From Dehalococcoidia bacterium UBA1152 (GTDB lineage: Bacteria > Chloroflexota > Dehalococcoidia > Lucifugimonadales > UBA2962), in NCBI GenBank assembly GCA_002311285.1, contig DBZU01000072.1:8131-25104 (forward strand): a stretch of DNA of 16,974 nt, given 5' to 3'. The notes below the pieces were generated by a model. The model did no database searches and was not told the origin of the DNA. It saw only the letters and a list, made by a program, of their open reading frames with translations. Numbering within the stretch: the first letter of the stretch is position 1; the number at the start of each line of letters is the position of its first letter. The translations under genes were made by a program, and so were the position numbers. Positions 8,501-15,374 of this stretch are shown piece by piece.

Positions 8501-8571
8501 ACTGGTATCTCCATACAATACAGCCTATACACAACTCATTATATCGACCATCGCAATCATCCAGCAAAATA

Positions 8572-9654
8572 TTATTCGAGGTCAGACAAGCTTGGGATGA
8601 CTTCTTCAGCGAGTATAGTCATCGATTGAATCCATTTATCTCGCGGCTCCCATTCGTGTGAATAAGCAAGAAGAGTTCCAAAGCCTCCTATGTCGCTGTG
8701 TAACTTGCGAATCTTATCTGCTACGTCTTCGCGGCTACCAACAATCCAAATATTATCCACCATATATTCTAGGTCGATGTCGTCATCTGTAACTTTCGGA
8801 TCAATCTTCATTAGTTTGAGAAATCCGAGTTTCTCCATAACCAATCTAAAATAAGTAACAAAATCACGAGCCATAACACCATTAAGCGCAAAGTCTCGGG
8901 CCTCTTCCGTGCTATCAGCTATAAATATATTTCTACAAATTCTCCAGTCGGAGCGATTAGGAATAAGTCCTGATTTTAAAGAACTTTCTGAATACGCATC
9001 CCATTGAGCCTTAAGGGTAGTTGAAGGCACAAAATCGATGCTTAATGGCCACCAACCACGTTGACCCGCCATGATTAGAGAATCTGAGCGTTCTCCAATA
9101 CCCGCTACCGCAATAGGTGGATGAGGTTTCTGATACGGTTGCATGTGTACATAAAAGCCAAGCTCGTTCATTGGTTCGGGCATAGTAAATTTCCAAAACT
9201 TATTCTCATATGTGCCTGGTTCTAATCCGTCCCAAATCCTAAGCACCATATCCAACGTTTCCCACGTGAGTTCACGCTGTTCGTTAGTTGCTGGGTCAAT
9301 ACCAAATGCTTGAAAATCCAGAGGAGTTGCTCCACTTCCAATACCCCACATAAAACGTCCTTCGGCTTGATGGTCTAGTTGGGCAATTCGATGCGCAATA
9401 TGGAACGGATTATGGTTCGGTAAACAATGTACACCAGTACCAAGTTTCATGTTCTTAGTCATGGAAAGAGCTTGAGCAATGAAAATGTCAGGGGCAGGAA
9501 TGTTTTCCCAAGCAGCAGTGTAATGTTCAGCAACCCATGCTTCTATATAGCCAAGCTGGTCTAAGATTACAAGCTGGTCTAAATCATCATGTATCGTCTT
9601 AGTAAAGTTGCTTCCAGGTGGATGTAGGGGGTCAACAAAATAGCCTAAATTCAT
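8572..9654 (-). CDS. LLM-class flavin-dependent oxidoreductase (luciferase-like monooxygenase)
   Basis: A 360-residue TIM-barrel flavin monooxygenase of the bacterial luciferase superfamily. Family landmarks are ILDQLGYIEAWVAEHY (30-45), the strand-3 segment LGTGVHCLPNHNPFHIAHR (71-89), IAQLDHQAEGRFMWGIGSG (90-108), and a later PPIAVAGIGERS. Members oxidise diverse organic compounds with reduced FMN, or use F420; the substrate is not readable here. GGTG about 10 bases before the ATG may be the ribosome site. The start lies 28 bases after the oppF stop, so it is probably the last gene of an oppD-oppF-monooxygenase operon. Large numbers of paralogous flavin monooxygenases are known from SAR202 Chloroflexota, where a role in breaking down resistant organic matter has been proposed. 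Confidence 0.92.
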   Translation of the reverse strand: MNLGYFVDPLHPPGSNFTKTIHDDLDQLVILDQLGYIEAWVAEHYTAAWENIPAPDIFIAQALSMTKNMKLGTGVHCLPNHNPFHIAHRIAQLDHQAEGRFMWGIGSGATPLDFQAFGIDPATNEQRELTWETLDMVLRIWDGLEPGTYENKFWKFTMPEPMNELGFYVHMQPYQKPHPPIAVAGIGERSDSLIMAGQRGWWPLSIDFVPSTTLKAQWDAYSESSLKSGLIPNRSDWRICRNIFIADSTEEARDFALNGVMARDFVTYFRLVMEKLGFLKLMKIDPKVTDDDIDLEYMVDNIWIVGSREDVADKIRKLHSDIGGFGTLLAYSHEWEPRDKWIQSMTILAEEVIPSLSDLE

Positions 9655-9682
9655 GCGGTTGTTGCACCTTGCTCAGTTGAAA

Positions 9683-10723
9683 TTAATAACCTTCTGCTTT
9701 AATGCAAGCCACCCAATGGTCGGGCTTAACCTCTTTCAATTCTGGAACTTCCATTTTACAATCATCCACTGCAATAGGACAGCGTGTATGGAATACACAG
9801 CCTGCTGGAGGATCTGAAGGGCTAGGAACATCACCTTCCAAAACAATCCTGTCTCTTTTTGCTTCAATTACTGGGTCAGGAATCGGAATTGCTGATAAAA
9901 GTGCTTGAGTATATGGGTGTAATGGATTGTCATAAAGCTCCACTCTATCTGCGATTTCCATTATATGGCCAAGATACATTACCACTATCCTGTCAGATAT
10001 ATGCCTTACAACAGACAAATCGTGTGCAATAAATAAATATGTAAGGTCAAATTGTTCTTGAAGATCTTCCATCAGGTTTATGACTTGAGCCTGAATAGAA
10101 ACATCAAGGGCAGATACAGGTTCATCACAAACTATAAAACTCGGATTGACCGCAATAGCTCTTGCAATACCAATTCTCTGGCGTTGTCCTCCACTAAATT
10201 CATGTGGATAACGATCTGCCATAAATGGATTAAGTCCTACAATTTCGAGTAAATGTGCGATTCGCTCCCTATACTCATTTCTTGATTTGGTTAAACCATG
10301 CACAATCAAAGGTTCACCTATAATTGAGCCGCAATTCATCCGAGGATTGAGTGAACTGTATGGATCTTGGAATATAAGTTGCATCTGCCTTCTTAAAGGC
10401 CTCATCTTCCCAGTACTCCACCCCGCTATATTTTCACCGTTAAAAAGAATTTCGCCCTCTGTTGGACTGTTTAATTGCAAAATGGATCTGCCAGTTGTGG
10501 ATTTACCACAACCAGATTCTCCAACTAGACCTAAAGTTTCTCCCCTGCGAATATTAAAACTTACATTATCGACAGCCTTAACATCACCAACCTTACGTTG
10601 AAATAATACTCCTGAGCTTATCGGAAAATATTGTTTTAGGTTTTTAACCTCTATAATATTGTCGTGACCGTCACTGCTTTTCACGTTTTTTGCTTTTTCA
10701 GTTGTTGTAGTTTCTTGAACCAT
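9683..10723 (-). CDS. Oligopeptide/dipeptide ABC transporter ATPase, OppF/DppF type
   Basis: A 346-residue ATPase of a peptide/nickel-type importer, acting at the cytoplasmic face of a permease pair. Walker A is GESGCGKST, the Q-loop region is LIFQDPYSSLNPRM, the signature is FSGGQRQRIGIARA, Walker B is FIVCDEPVSALD, and the switch is IAHDLSVVRH. The C-terminal oligo_HPY extension (LHPYTQALLSAIP) ends in the usual cysteine cluster (CVFHTRCPIAVDDC and a later C). The ATG at 10723 is chosen over the GTG one codon earlier because GAGG (10733-10730) is six bases away from the ATG but only three from the GTG. It follows oppD by about 50 bases. No permease or binding-protein gene is present in the window. 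Confidence 0.93.
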   Translation of the reverse strand: MVQETTTTEKAKNVKSSDGHDNIIEVKNLKQYFPISSGVLFQRKVGDVKAVDNVSFNIRRGETLGLVGESGCGKSTTGRSILQLNSPTEGEILFNGENIAGWSTGKMRPLRRQMQLIFQDPYSSLNPRMNCGSIIGEPLIVHGLTKSRNEYRERIAHLLEIVGLNPFMADRYPHEFSGGQRQRIGIARAIAVNPSFIVCDEPVSALDVSIQAQVINLMEDLQEQFDLTYLFIAHDLSVVRHISDRIVVMYLGHIMEIADRVELYDNPLHPYTQALLSAIPIPDPVIEAKRDRIVLEGDVPSPSDPPAGCVFHTRCPIAVDDCKMEVPELKEVKPDHWVACIKAEGY

Positions 10724-10772
10724 CACTTACCTCATCTGCTAAATCGATTTCAGCAGCTTAATAATTCTTCTA

Positions 10773-11765
10773 TTATTTCGCCAATTTATGCAATTCAGAT
10801 GCCACATAACAACGCGACATATGACCAGGCTTAACTTCCTCTAATTCCGGCATTTTTTCTGTGCATTTATCTATCACAAACTTGCATCTTGGTGCAAATG
10901 CACAAGCATCCGGCAAATCTACTACCAATGGCGGAAGGCCTTCGATAGCTTCAAGTTTTTCAGGTATAACTTCATCCAATCTAGGAACTGATCTAAGCAA
11001 ACCAAGGGTATAAGGATGCCTTGGATTACCATATACCTCTTCTGCGGTGCCACTCTCGATTATCTTGCCAGCGTACATGACTATAACTCGTTCAGCATAT
11101 CTTGCCACTACACCTAAATTATGTGTAATCATCACAAGCGCTGTTCCATATTCCGTAGCCAGATCACGCATTACTTCCAATACTTGGGCCTGAATAGTTA
11201 CATCTAAGGCAGTTGTTGGTTCATCAGCTATTATCATCCTGGGATTACAACTTACTGCCAGTGCTATCATTACTCTTTGTCTCATGCCACCGCTAAACTG
11301 GTGGGGATAGTCTTTGAGTCTTCTCGTAGCGTCAGGTATGCCTACTTGTTCAAGTAAGACTGCTGCCCGCTCCAGAGCTCCTTTATGGTTTAAATCCATA
11401 TGAAGTTTAAGAGCTTCTGCTAATTGATATCCTATCGTTAGAACAGGATTAAGTGATGTCATCGGTTCCTGAAATACCATCGATATGTCATTACCGCGAA
11501 TATCACGCATTTCTGCTTCGGATATCTTCAGAATATCTTTGCCTCCAAAGATGACTTCACCATGAACAATTCGGCCTGGCGGACTAGCTATTAGTCGCAT
11601 TATTGATAAAGCACTAACGCTTTTACCACAACCAGACTCTCCAACAATTGCTACAGATTCACCTTCGTCAATATGGTACGAAATACCATCAACCGCCTTT
11701 ACTACACCATCAGCTGTAAAAAAGTAGGTCGCTAAATCCTTTACTTCAAGTAGTCTTTCGGCCAT
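10773..11765 (-). CDS. Oligopeptide/dipeptide ABC transporter ATPase, OppD/DppD type
   Basis: A 330-residue partner ATPase of the peptide/nickel importer family. Walker A is GESGCGKSV (42-50), the Q-loop region is MVFQEPMTSLNP (97-107), the signature FSGGMRQRVMIALA begins at 157, and Walker B is MIIADEPTTALD (177-188). The H-loop is MITHNLGVV. The oligo_HPY region RHPYTLGLLRSVPRL is followed by Cys288, Cys294, Cys301 and Cys319, the cysteine set often seen in this family. Met in the signature (GGMRQR) is typical of OppD. The ribosome site GAGGAG (11780-11775) is 9 bases before the ATG. It is first in a leftward unit with oppF and the flavin monooxygenase. Two perfect 13-base tandem repeats and a TATAAT box lie just upstream. 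Confidence 0.93.
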   Translation of the reverse strand: MAERLLEVKDLATYFFTADGVVKAVDGISYHIDEGESVAIVGESGCGKSVSALSIMRLIASPPGRIVHGEVIFGGKDILKISEAEMRDIRGNDISMVFQEPMTSLNPVLTIGYQLAEALKLHMDLNHKGALERAAVLLEQVGIPDATRRLKDYPHQFSGGMRQRVMIALAVSCNPRMIIADEPTTALDVTIQAQVLEVMRDLATEYGTALVMITHNLGVVARYAERVIVMYAGKIIESGTAEEVYGNPRHPYTLGLLRSVPRLDEVIPEKLEAIEGLPPLVVDLPDACAFAPRCKFVIDKCTEKMPELEEVKPGHMSRCYVASELHKLAK

Positions 11766-11783
11766 TAATATCCACTCCTCTAG

Positions 11784-11809
11784 AGTGTTCTCTATTAGTG
11801 TTCTCTATT
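11784..11809. repeat. Tandem 13-bp direct repeat upstream of oppD
   Basis: AGTGTTCTCTATT occurs twice head to tail without a mismatch (11784-11796 and 11797-11809). It sits in the 5' leader between the candidate TATAAT and the oppD ribosome site. It may be a regulator-binding pair or a simple slippage duplication. Confidence 0.9.
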
Positions 11810-11822
11810 ATTGTAAACCAAC

Positions 11823-11850
11823 ATTATAAAATCATTAATGGTTTCACAAA
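11823..11850 (-). promoter_or_regulatory. Candidate oppD promoter
   Basis: On the minus strand a perfect TATAAT (11828-11823) lies 16 bases after TTTGTG (11850-11845). Transcription would start near 11816, giving a leader of about 50 bases that contains the tandem repeat. A second TATAAT at 11932-11927 is an alternative. Found by eye. Confidence 0.4.
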
Positions 11851-12105
11851 AATAAACTTACTTTATGTTCCTTGCATATACCTAGTTGTCCGAGGCTTTC
11901 CTCGCCAATTTGCCACGTAGGCAGATATTATAGAGTGGCTTTAAAGAAAAAACCACCATATATGAAAATCTTTAAGCCAATCTTGTTAAAAAGTGGATGA
12001 CTTTGCTCCATTTATATTCAAAACAATTATGAAACAGACAACATGAGTTCCTTAGGTCAAGAAACGAACTTAAGATTAAGATTTTTAAAGGCACCTATTT
12101 AGCTA

Positions 12106-12900
12106 ATGTGTTCAAAACAGCTTGAAGGGAAGGTGGCAATTATTACCGGAAGTGCTACTGGTGTCTCAGATCAAGTTATGGGCATTGGCGGAGCGACCGC
12201 GTGGAATTTCGTTCATGAGGGTGCTCACGTCGTAATTGCAGATATAGACCAGAGAAACGGTCTATTAACAGCATCACAAATTAATTACAAAGATAATTCT
12301 GATAATAGAGCAATATTTATAGGATTAGATGTGTCTATCGCATCTCAATGGAAAAAAGTCATTGCCAAGACTATACATCAATTTGGGCAGATAGATATCC
12401 TTGTTCATGCTGCAGGAAAAGCAACACGCGGCAATATTGAAGATACAAGTCAATCTCAATGGGATGAAATGATGGATATACACAGCAAAGGAGTTTTCCT
12501 AGGTACTAAAAGCGTGGTTCCAGTTATGCAAAATTCATCGGGCGGATCTATAATAATTGTATCTTCGATCGACGCCCTAGTGGGTGGTTCAGGCATAGCG
12601 TATTCAACTGCAAAGGGAGCAAGCAGAACGTTTGCTAAGGTCGCTGCAGTTCAACTGGCTAAAGATAATATAAGAGTAAACTCGATCCACCCTGGTTATA
12701 CTGACACACCTTTATCTCGTAAATTAGTTAATGAAATAATAGCGGATGGGAGCCCAGATCCTAGAATACCAAGAATTCCAATAGGCAGAGTAGCAAATTC
12801 CAAGGAAATCTCTAACTTGATACTATTTTTGGCTTCAGATGAAGCTTCATATATAACTGGCACTGAAATAATTATTGATGGCGGAGTAACAAGTCAGTAG
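12106..12900 (+). CDS. SDR family NAD-dependent oxidoreductase with an enlarged cofactor loop
   Basis: A 264-residue short-chain dehydrogenase. The glycine-rich loop reads TGSATGVSDQVMGIGGATA, so about six extra residues separate TGxxxG from the usual GIG. Asp after strand 2 (VVIADID) suggests NAD rather than NADP. HAAG stands for the NNAG motif. The catalytic residues are Ser in IIIVSSIDAL and Tyr/Lys in AYSTAKGA. The proline-glycine strand VNSIHPGYTDTPL and C-terminal ITGTEIIIDGG are standard. The substrate is unknown; many such enzymes are 3-hydroxyacyl or alcohol dehydrogenases. TAG lies in frame just upstream, so the start cannot be earlier than ATG 12106. No good ribosome site is seen (AAAGG is 14 bases away). 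It converges on the CoA-transferase gene with 8 bases between stops. Confidence 0.9.
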   Translation: MCSKQLEGKVAIITGSATGVSDQVMGIGGATAWNFVHEGAHVVIADIDQRNGLLTASQINYKDNSDNRAIFIGLDVSIASQWKKVIAKTIHQFGQIDILVHAAGKATRGNIEDTSQSQWDEMMDIHSKGVFLGTKSVVPVMQNSSGGSIIIVSSIDALVGGSGIAYSTAKGASRTFAKVAAVQLAKDNIRVNSIHPGYTDTPLSRKLVNEIIADGSPDPRIPRIPIGRVANSKEISNLILFLASDEASYITGTEIIIDGGVTSQ

Positions 12901-12908
12901 CCTTGTCT

Positions 12909-14186
12909 TTACAATATCACCCTTCTGTCTTGCAATTTTGCAATGTCATCCCAAGAATAACCATTTTCTATTAATATTTCTTCAGTATGTTCGCCTATTT
13001 CAGGAGCTAATCGCCGGATTGATGTGGGAGTTTCACTATATTTTATGGGATGATTAGCCAATTTGACCTTGCCTAAAGTAGGATGATCAGCTTCTACGAT
13101 ATAGTTGTTAGCTTGCACTTGAGGATCATCCCACAGTTCCATTAATCGTTGAACGGGGGCGTAAATAAAATCACCTGCAGCAGACAGTATTTGATCCCAC
13201 TCTTCATATGTTTTGGATGCAAAAATTTCATCAAGCAACTTAATCAACTCTCGATTATTTTTTGCCCTTGATTCAGTATCAATAAACTTTTTGTCTTTTG
13301 TTAGAAGATCAATCTCTAATGCCTTAACAAAGGCGGGCCAATATCTATCAGCTTCCAAGTTAGCCATCATCAACCATCGGCCATCTTTGCACCGATAGTA
13401 GTTAGAAATTGGATTATAGGCGTTATCTCTGGATGGTTTGGCTGTTAAATTTGTTTCTGAAGCCGGCTTGTGAGCCGTAAGCATACTCATTGACACCCCC
13501 AATCCCTGAAGCCAAATTGAACTGCCTAAATGCGAAGTGTCAACTCTCTGGCCCAGGCCAGTTTCTTGACGTGCGTACAGGGCTGCTAAAATACCCCAAC
13601 TAAGCATAATACCGCCGATCTGGTCTGCCACAACTCCCTGTATCGGATAAGGATCCGCTCCATCAGGCCCAGTCGCGTACATTAAACCAGACCTTGCCTG
13701 ACCAACAGTATCTAATGCTGGTTTGTATGAATCAGGCCCTTCTGGCCCATATCCACTTCCAGAACCATATATTATTTTATGATTGATCTTTTTAAGATCT
13801 TCATAACTCAGCCCAAGTCGTTCGGCTACTCCTTTTCTATAATTTTGCAAAAAAATATCAGCTCCGCTAACCAACTTATGCACTATTGCAACTCCGTCTG
13901 GATGTTTTAAATCTAAAGCTATAGATCTTTTGTTGCGTTGGTTAGCTTCAAAATATGAACTTCTTCCTCCAGGTAGACTTCGATCAATCCCACTGACGGT
14001 GAATAGCGCTCTACCTTGCTCGCCAGTTAATTCTTCAACTTTAATCACGTCTGCACCTAAATCACCAAGCATCATTGCTGCGACCGGTCCAAACTGCCAA
14101 ATTGTCCAATCAACTACTCTAATCCCGTCCAATGGGCCTCTATTTGATTTGTTATCTGTTGGTTTACTATTACTACCTTTATTCAT
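12909..14186 (-). CDS. CaiB/BaiF (family III) CoA-transferase
   Basis: A 425-residue family III CoA-transferase. These enzymes move CoA between carboxylic acids through an enzyme-bound aspartyl-CoA intermediate, usually to activate substrates such as carnitine, oxalate, bile acids or aromatic succinates. GPLDGIRVVDWT (17-28), LGDLGADVIKVE (40-51), the ANQRNKRSIALDLKHPDG stretch, and ADIFLQNYRKGVAERLGLSYED (109-130) are family landmarks. Asp159 in KPALDTVGQARSGLM is the predicted catalytic aspartate. The first 16 residues are an Asn/Lys/Ser-rich extension before the usual start of the fold. No Shine-Dalgarno sequence precedes the ATG, and a strong promoter lies so close that the transcript may have only about 8 leader bases. 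A TTG at codon 19 with AGAGG four bases upstream is a possible alternative start. Confidence 0.93.
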   Translation of the reverse strand: MNKGSNSKPTDNKSNRGPLDGIRVVDWTIWQFGPVAAMMLGDLGADVIKVEELTGEQGRALFTVSGIDRSLPGGRSSYFEANQRNKRSIALDLKHPDGVAIVHKLVSGADIFLQNYRKGVAERLGLSYEDLKKINHKIIYGSGSGYGPEGPDSYKPALDTVGQARSGLMYATGPDGADPYPIQGVVADQIGGIMLSWGILAALYARQETGLGQRVDTSHLGSSIWLQGLGVSMSMLTAHKPASETNLTAKPSRDNAYNPISNYYRCKDGRWLMMANLEADRYWPAFVKALEIDLLTKDKKFIDTESRAKNNRELIKLLDEIFASKTYEEWDQILSAAGDFIYAPVQRLMELWDDPQVQANNYIVEADHPTLGKVKLANHPIKYSETPTSIRRLAPEIGEHTEEILIENGYSWDDIAKLQDRRVIL

Positions 14187-14200
14187 ATGATGAGTCTAGC

Positions 14201-14229
14201 ATTATGTGGTTGACAACGTGAAGATTCAA
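14201..14229 (-). promoter_or_regulatory. Strong candidate promoter of the CaiB-family gene
   Basis: On the minus strand TTGAAT (14229-14224) and CATAAT (14206-14201) are exactly 17 bases apart. The expected transcription start near 14194 is only about 8 bases from the ATG at 14186, which agrees with the absence of a Shine-Dalgarno sequence. Confidence 0.5.
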
Positions 14230-14237
14230 AATAAAAA
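14210..14237 (+). promoter_or_regulatory. Weak candidate promoter of the MetE-like gene
   Basis: A perfect TTGACA (14210-14215) is followed after 16 bases by an A-rich TAAAAA (14232-14237). The -10 box is poor. It overlaps the leftward caiB promoter. Confidence 0.25.
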
Positions 14238-14306
14238 TAAAAAACGTAATGCTAATTCATATTTTTAAAGCTCCATTTGTTAATTTAACTTACTTAACGT
14301 CAAACC

Positions 14307-15374
14307 ATGTTTAAAACATATTCCATAGGAAGTTTACCAAGACCACAATGGATCAAAGATTTAATTGAAAATCGTAAATCCAGACACATTACATCCGACG
14401 AATGTGACGCCTTACTTGATACGGCAATCCCATCAGCTATTAAACTACAAGAGTACGCCGGACTTGATTTTGTATCGGATGGAGAATGGCGTAGAGAAAG
14501 TTACGTTAAAGTTTTTTCAGATGCAGTATCTGGATTTAAGTCGGATCTGCATATAGAAGAATCGAGCGTACCAGTATCTAAATTAGCTTACCCGGCAGTT
14601 GTTGACAGGATAAAATTTCAAACTCCTATAGCAACTAAGGAGGCTCTATTTTTAAAGCAATTTGCTACTCGCAATACAACTGTAGCTATACCGTCTGCTT
14701 ATACAATTGGCAGAAGAATGTGGAGCGCAGAACATTCACAAAACGCATACCCAACTAGAGAAGAATTCATTCATGATTGTGTGCCTATACTACGAGATGA
14801 GATTGGTAGACTGGAGAAGGCAGGCATAGACTCCATTCAACTAGATGATCCTTGGCTGGCATTACTTGTGGATGGCTCTTATCGAAAAAAAGAGAATATC
14901 GTTAACATAGACCATGAAATAGAATTATCTATAAATTCTATTAACTCTATTGTCGAAGGCTCTTCCATCCCAATATCAGTCCATCTCTGCCATGCTCACT
15001 TTAACCGAAAACATGGATCCAAAGGTTCGTATGAACCAATAATACAAGCCTTGAAATCAATCAATGTAAGTCGATTTGCTTTAGAGTTGGCTACCCCTGA
15101 TGCTGGCAGTATCAAAGTGTTAAAAGAATTCCCTTCAGACAAAGTTTTAGGCTTAGGAATAGTTGATCACACCGACCGGCACATCGAAACACCAAAAGAA
15201 ATAGTTGATCGGGCTTTAGCTGCAATGGAATATGTATCTGCAGACAGGATCAGCCTTAATACAGACTGTGGGTTTTCACCCTCCAGTCAAAACCCAATGG
15301 ATTTAGATGAAGCTTACCTTAAGTTAAAAGCTATGTGCATGGGCGCCGAGACATTAAGGAATAAATATGCCTAG
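14307..15374 (+). CDS. Stand-alone MetE catalytic-domain (core MetE-like) methyltransferase
   Basis: A 355-residue protein equal to the C-terminal catalytic half of cobalamin-independent methionine synthase, whose full form is about 750 residues. Landmarks are IGSLPRP (7-13), LDFVSDGEWRRESY (53-66), AGIDSIQLDDPWLA (172-185), HLCHAHF (226-232), FALELATPDAG (257-267) and LNTDCGFSP (317-325). The four zinc/homocysteine ligands correspond to His226, Cys228, Glu260 and Cys321 and are all kept, so thiol methylation is plausible. Without the N-terminal half, methyltetrahydrofolate binding is doubtful. Core MetE proteins known in Dehalococcoides and archaea take methyl groups from a corrinoid donor; here the donor is unknown. 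Another thiol-transfer reaction of the same superfamily is also possible. No Shine-Dalgarno sequence is seen at the ATG. Its end overlaps cinA by 8 bases. Confidence 0.85.
   Translation: MFKTYSIGSLPRPQWIKDLIENRKSRHITSDECDALLDTAIPSAIKLQEYAGLDFVSDGEWRRESYVKVFSDAVSGFKSDLHIEESSVPVSKLAYPAVVDRIKFQTPIATKEALFLKQFATRNTTVAIPSAYTIGRRMWSAEHSQNAYPTREEFIHDCVPILRDEIGRLEKAGIDSIQLDDPWLALLVDGSYRKKENIVNIDHEIELSINSINSIVEGSSIPISVHLCHAHFNRKHGSKGSYEPIIQALKSINVSRFALELATPDAGSIKVLKEFPSDKVLGLGIVDHTDRHIETPKEIVDRALAAMEYVSADRISLNTDCGFSPSSQNPMDLDEAYLKLKAMCMGAETLRNKYA

Larger units (their letters stand above)
11766..12105. other. 340-bp divergent intergenic region between oppD and the SDR gene
   Basis: No protein gene is visible. 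The oppD side holds the ribosome site, a 13-base tandem repeat and a perfect minus-strand TATAAT at 11828-11823. A second minus-strand TATAAT (11932-11927) lies further out. Three small inverted repeats follow: CGAGG/CCTCG (11891-11904), TGCC/GGCA (11911-11923), and GGCTTTAAAG/CTTTAAGCC (11937-11946 and 11970-11978, with one bulged base). For the rightward SDR gene I see no convincing promoter; TTGCTC at 12003 with AATTAT at 12025 is weak. Confidence 0.6.
14197..14254. repeat. Inverted repeat in the divergent caiB/metE-like promoter region
   Basis: TAGCATTATG (14197-14206) and CGTAATGCTA (14245-14254) are complementary with one mismatch, 38 bases apart. The left arm covers the caiB -10 box and the right arm lies near the expected start of the rightward transcript. 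It is a candidate operator for one regulator controlling both genes. Confidence 0.45.

Noticed and set aside
10287..10601. Plus-strand open frame of 104 codons
   Set aside because: It is antisense to the well-supported oppF ATPase region, including its Walker A motif.
13930..14190. Plus-strand open frame of 86 codons
   Set aside because: It lies opposite the start of the CaiB-family gene, whose motifs are clear. It is a shadow frame.
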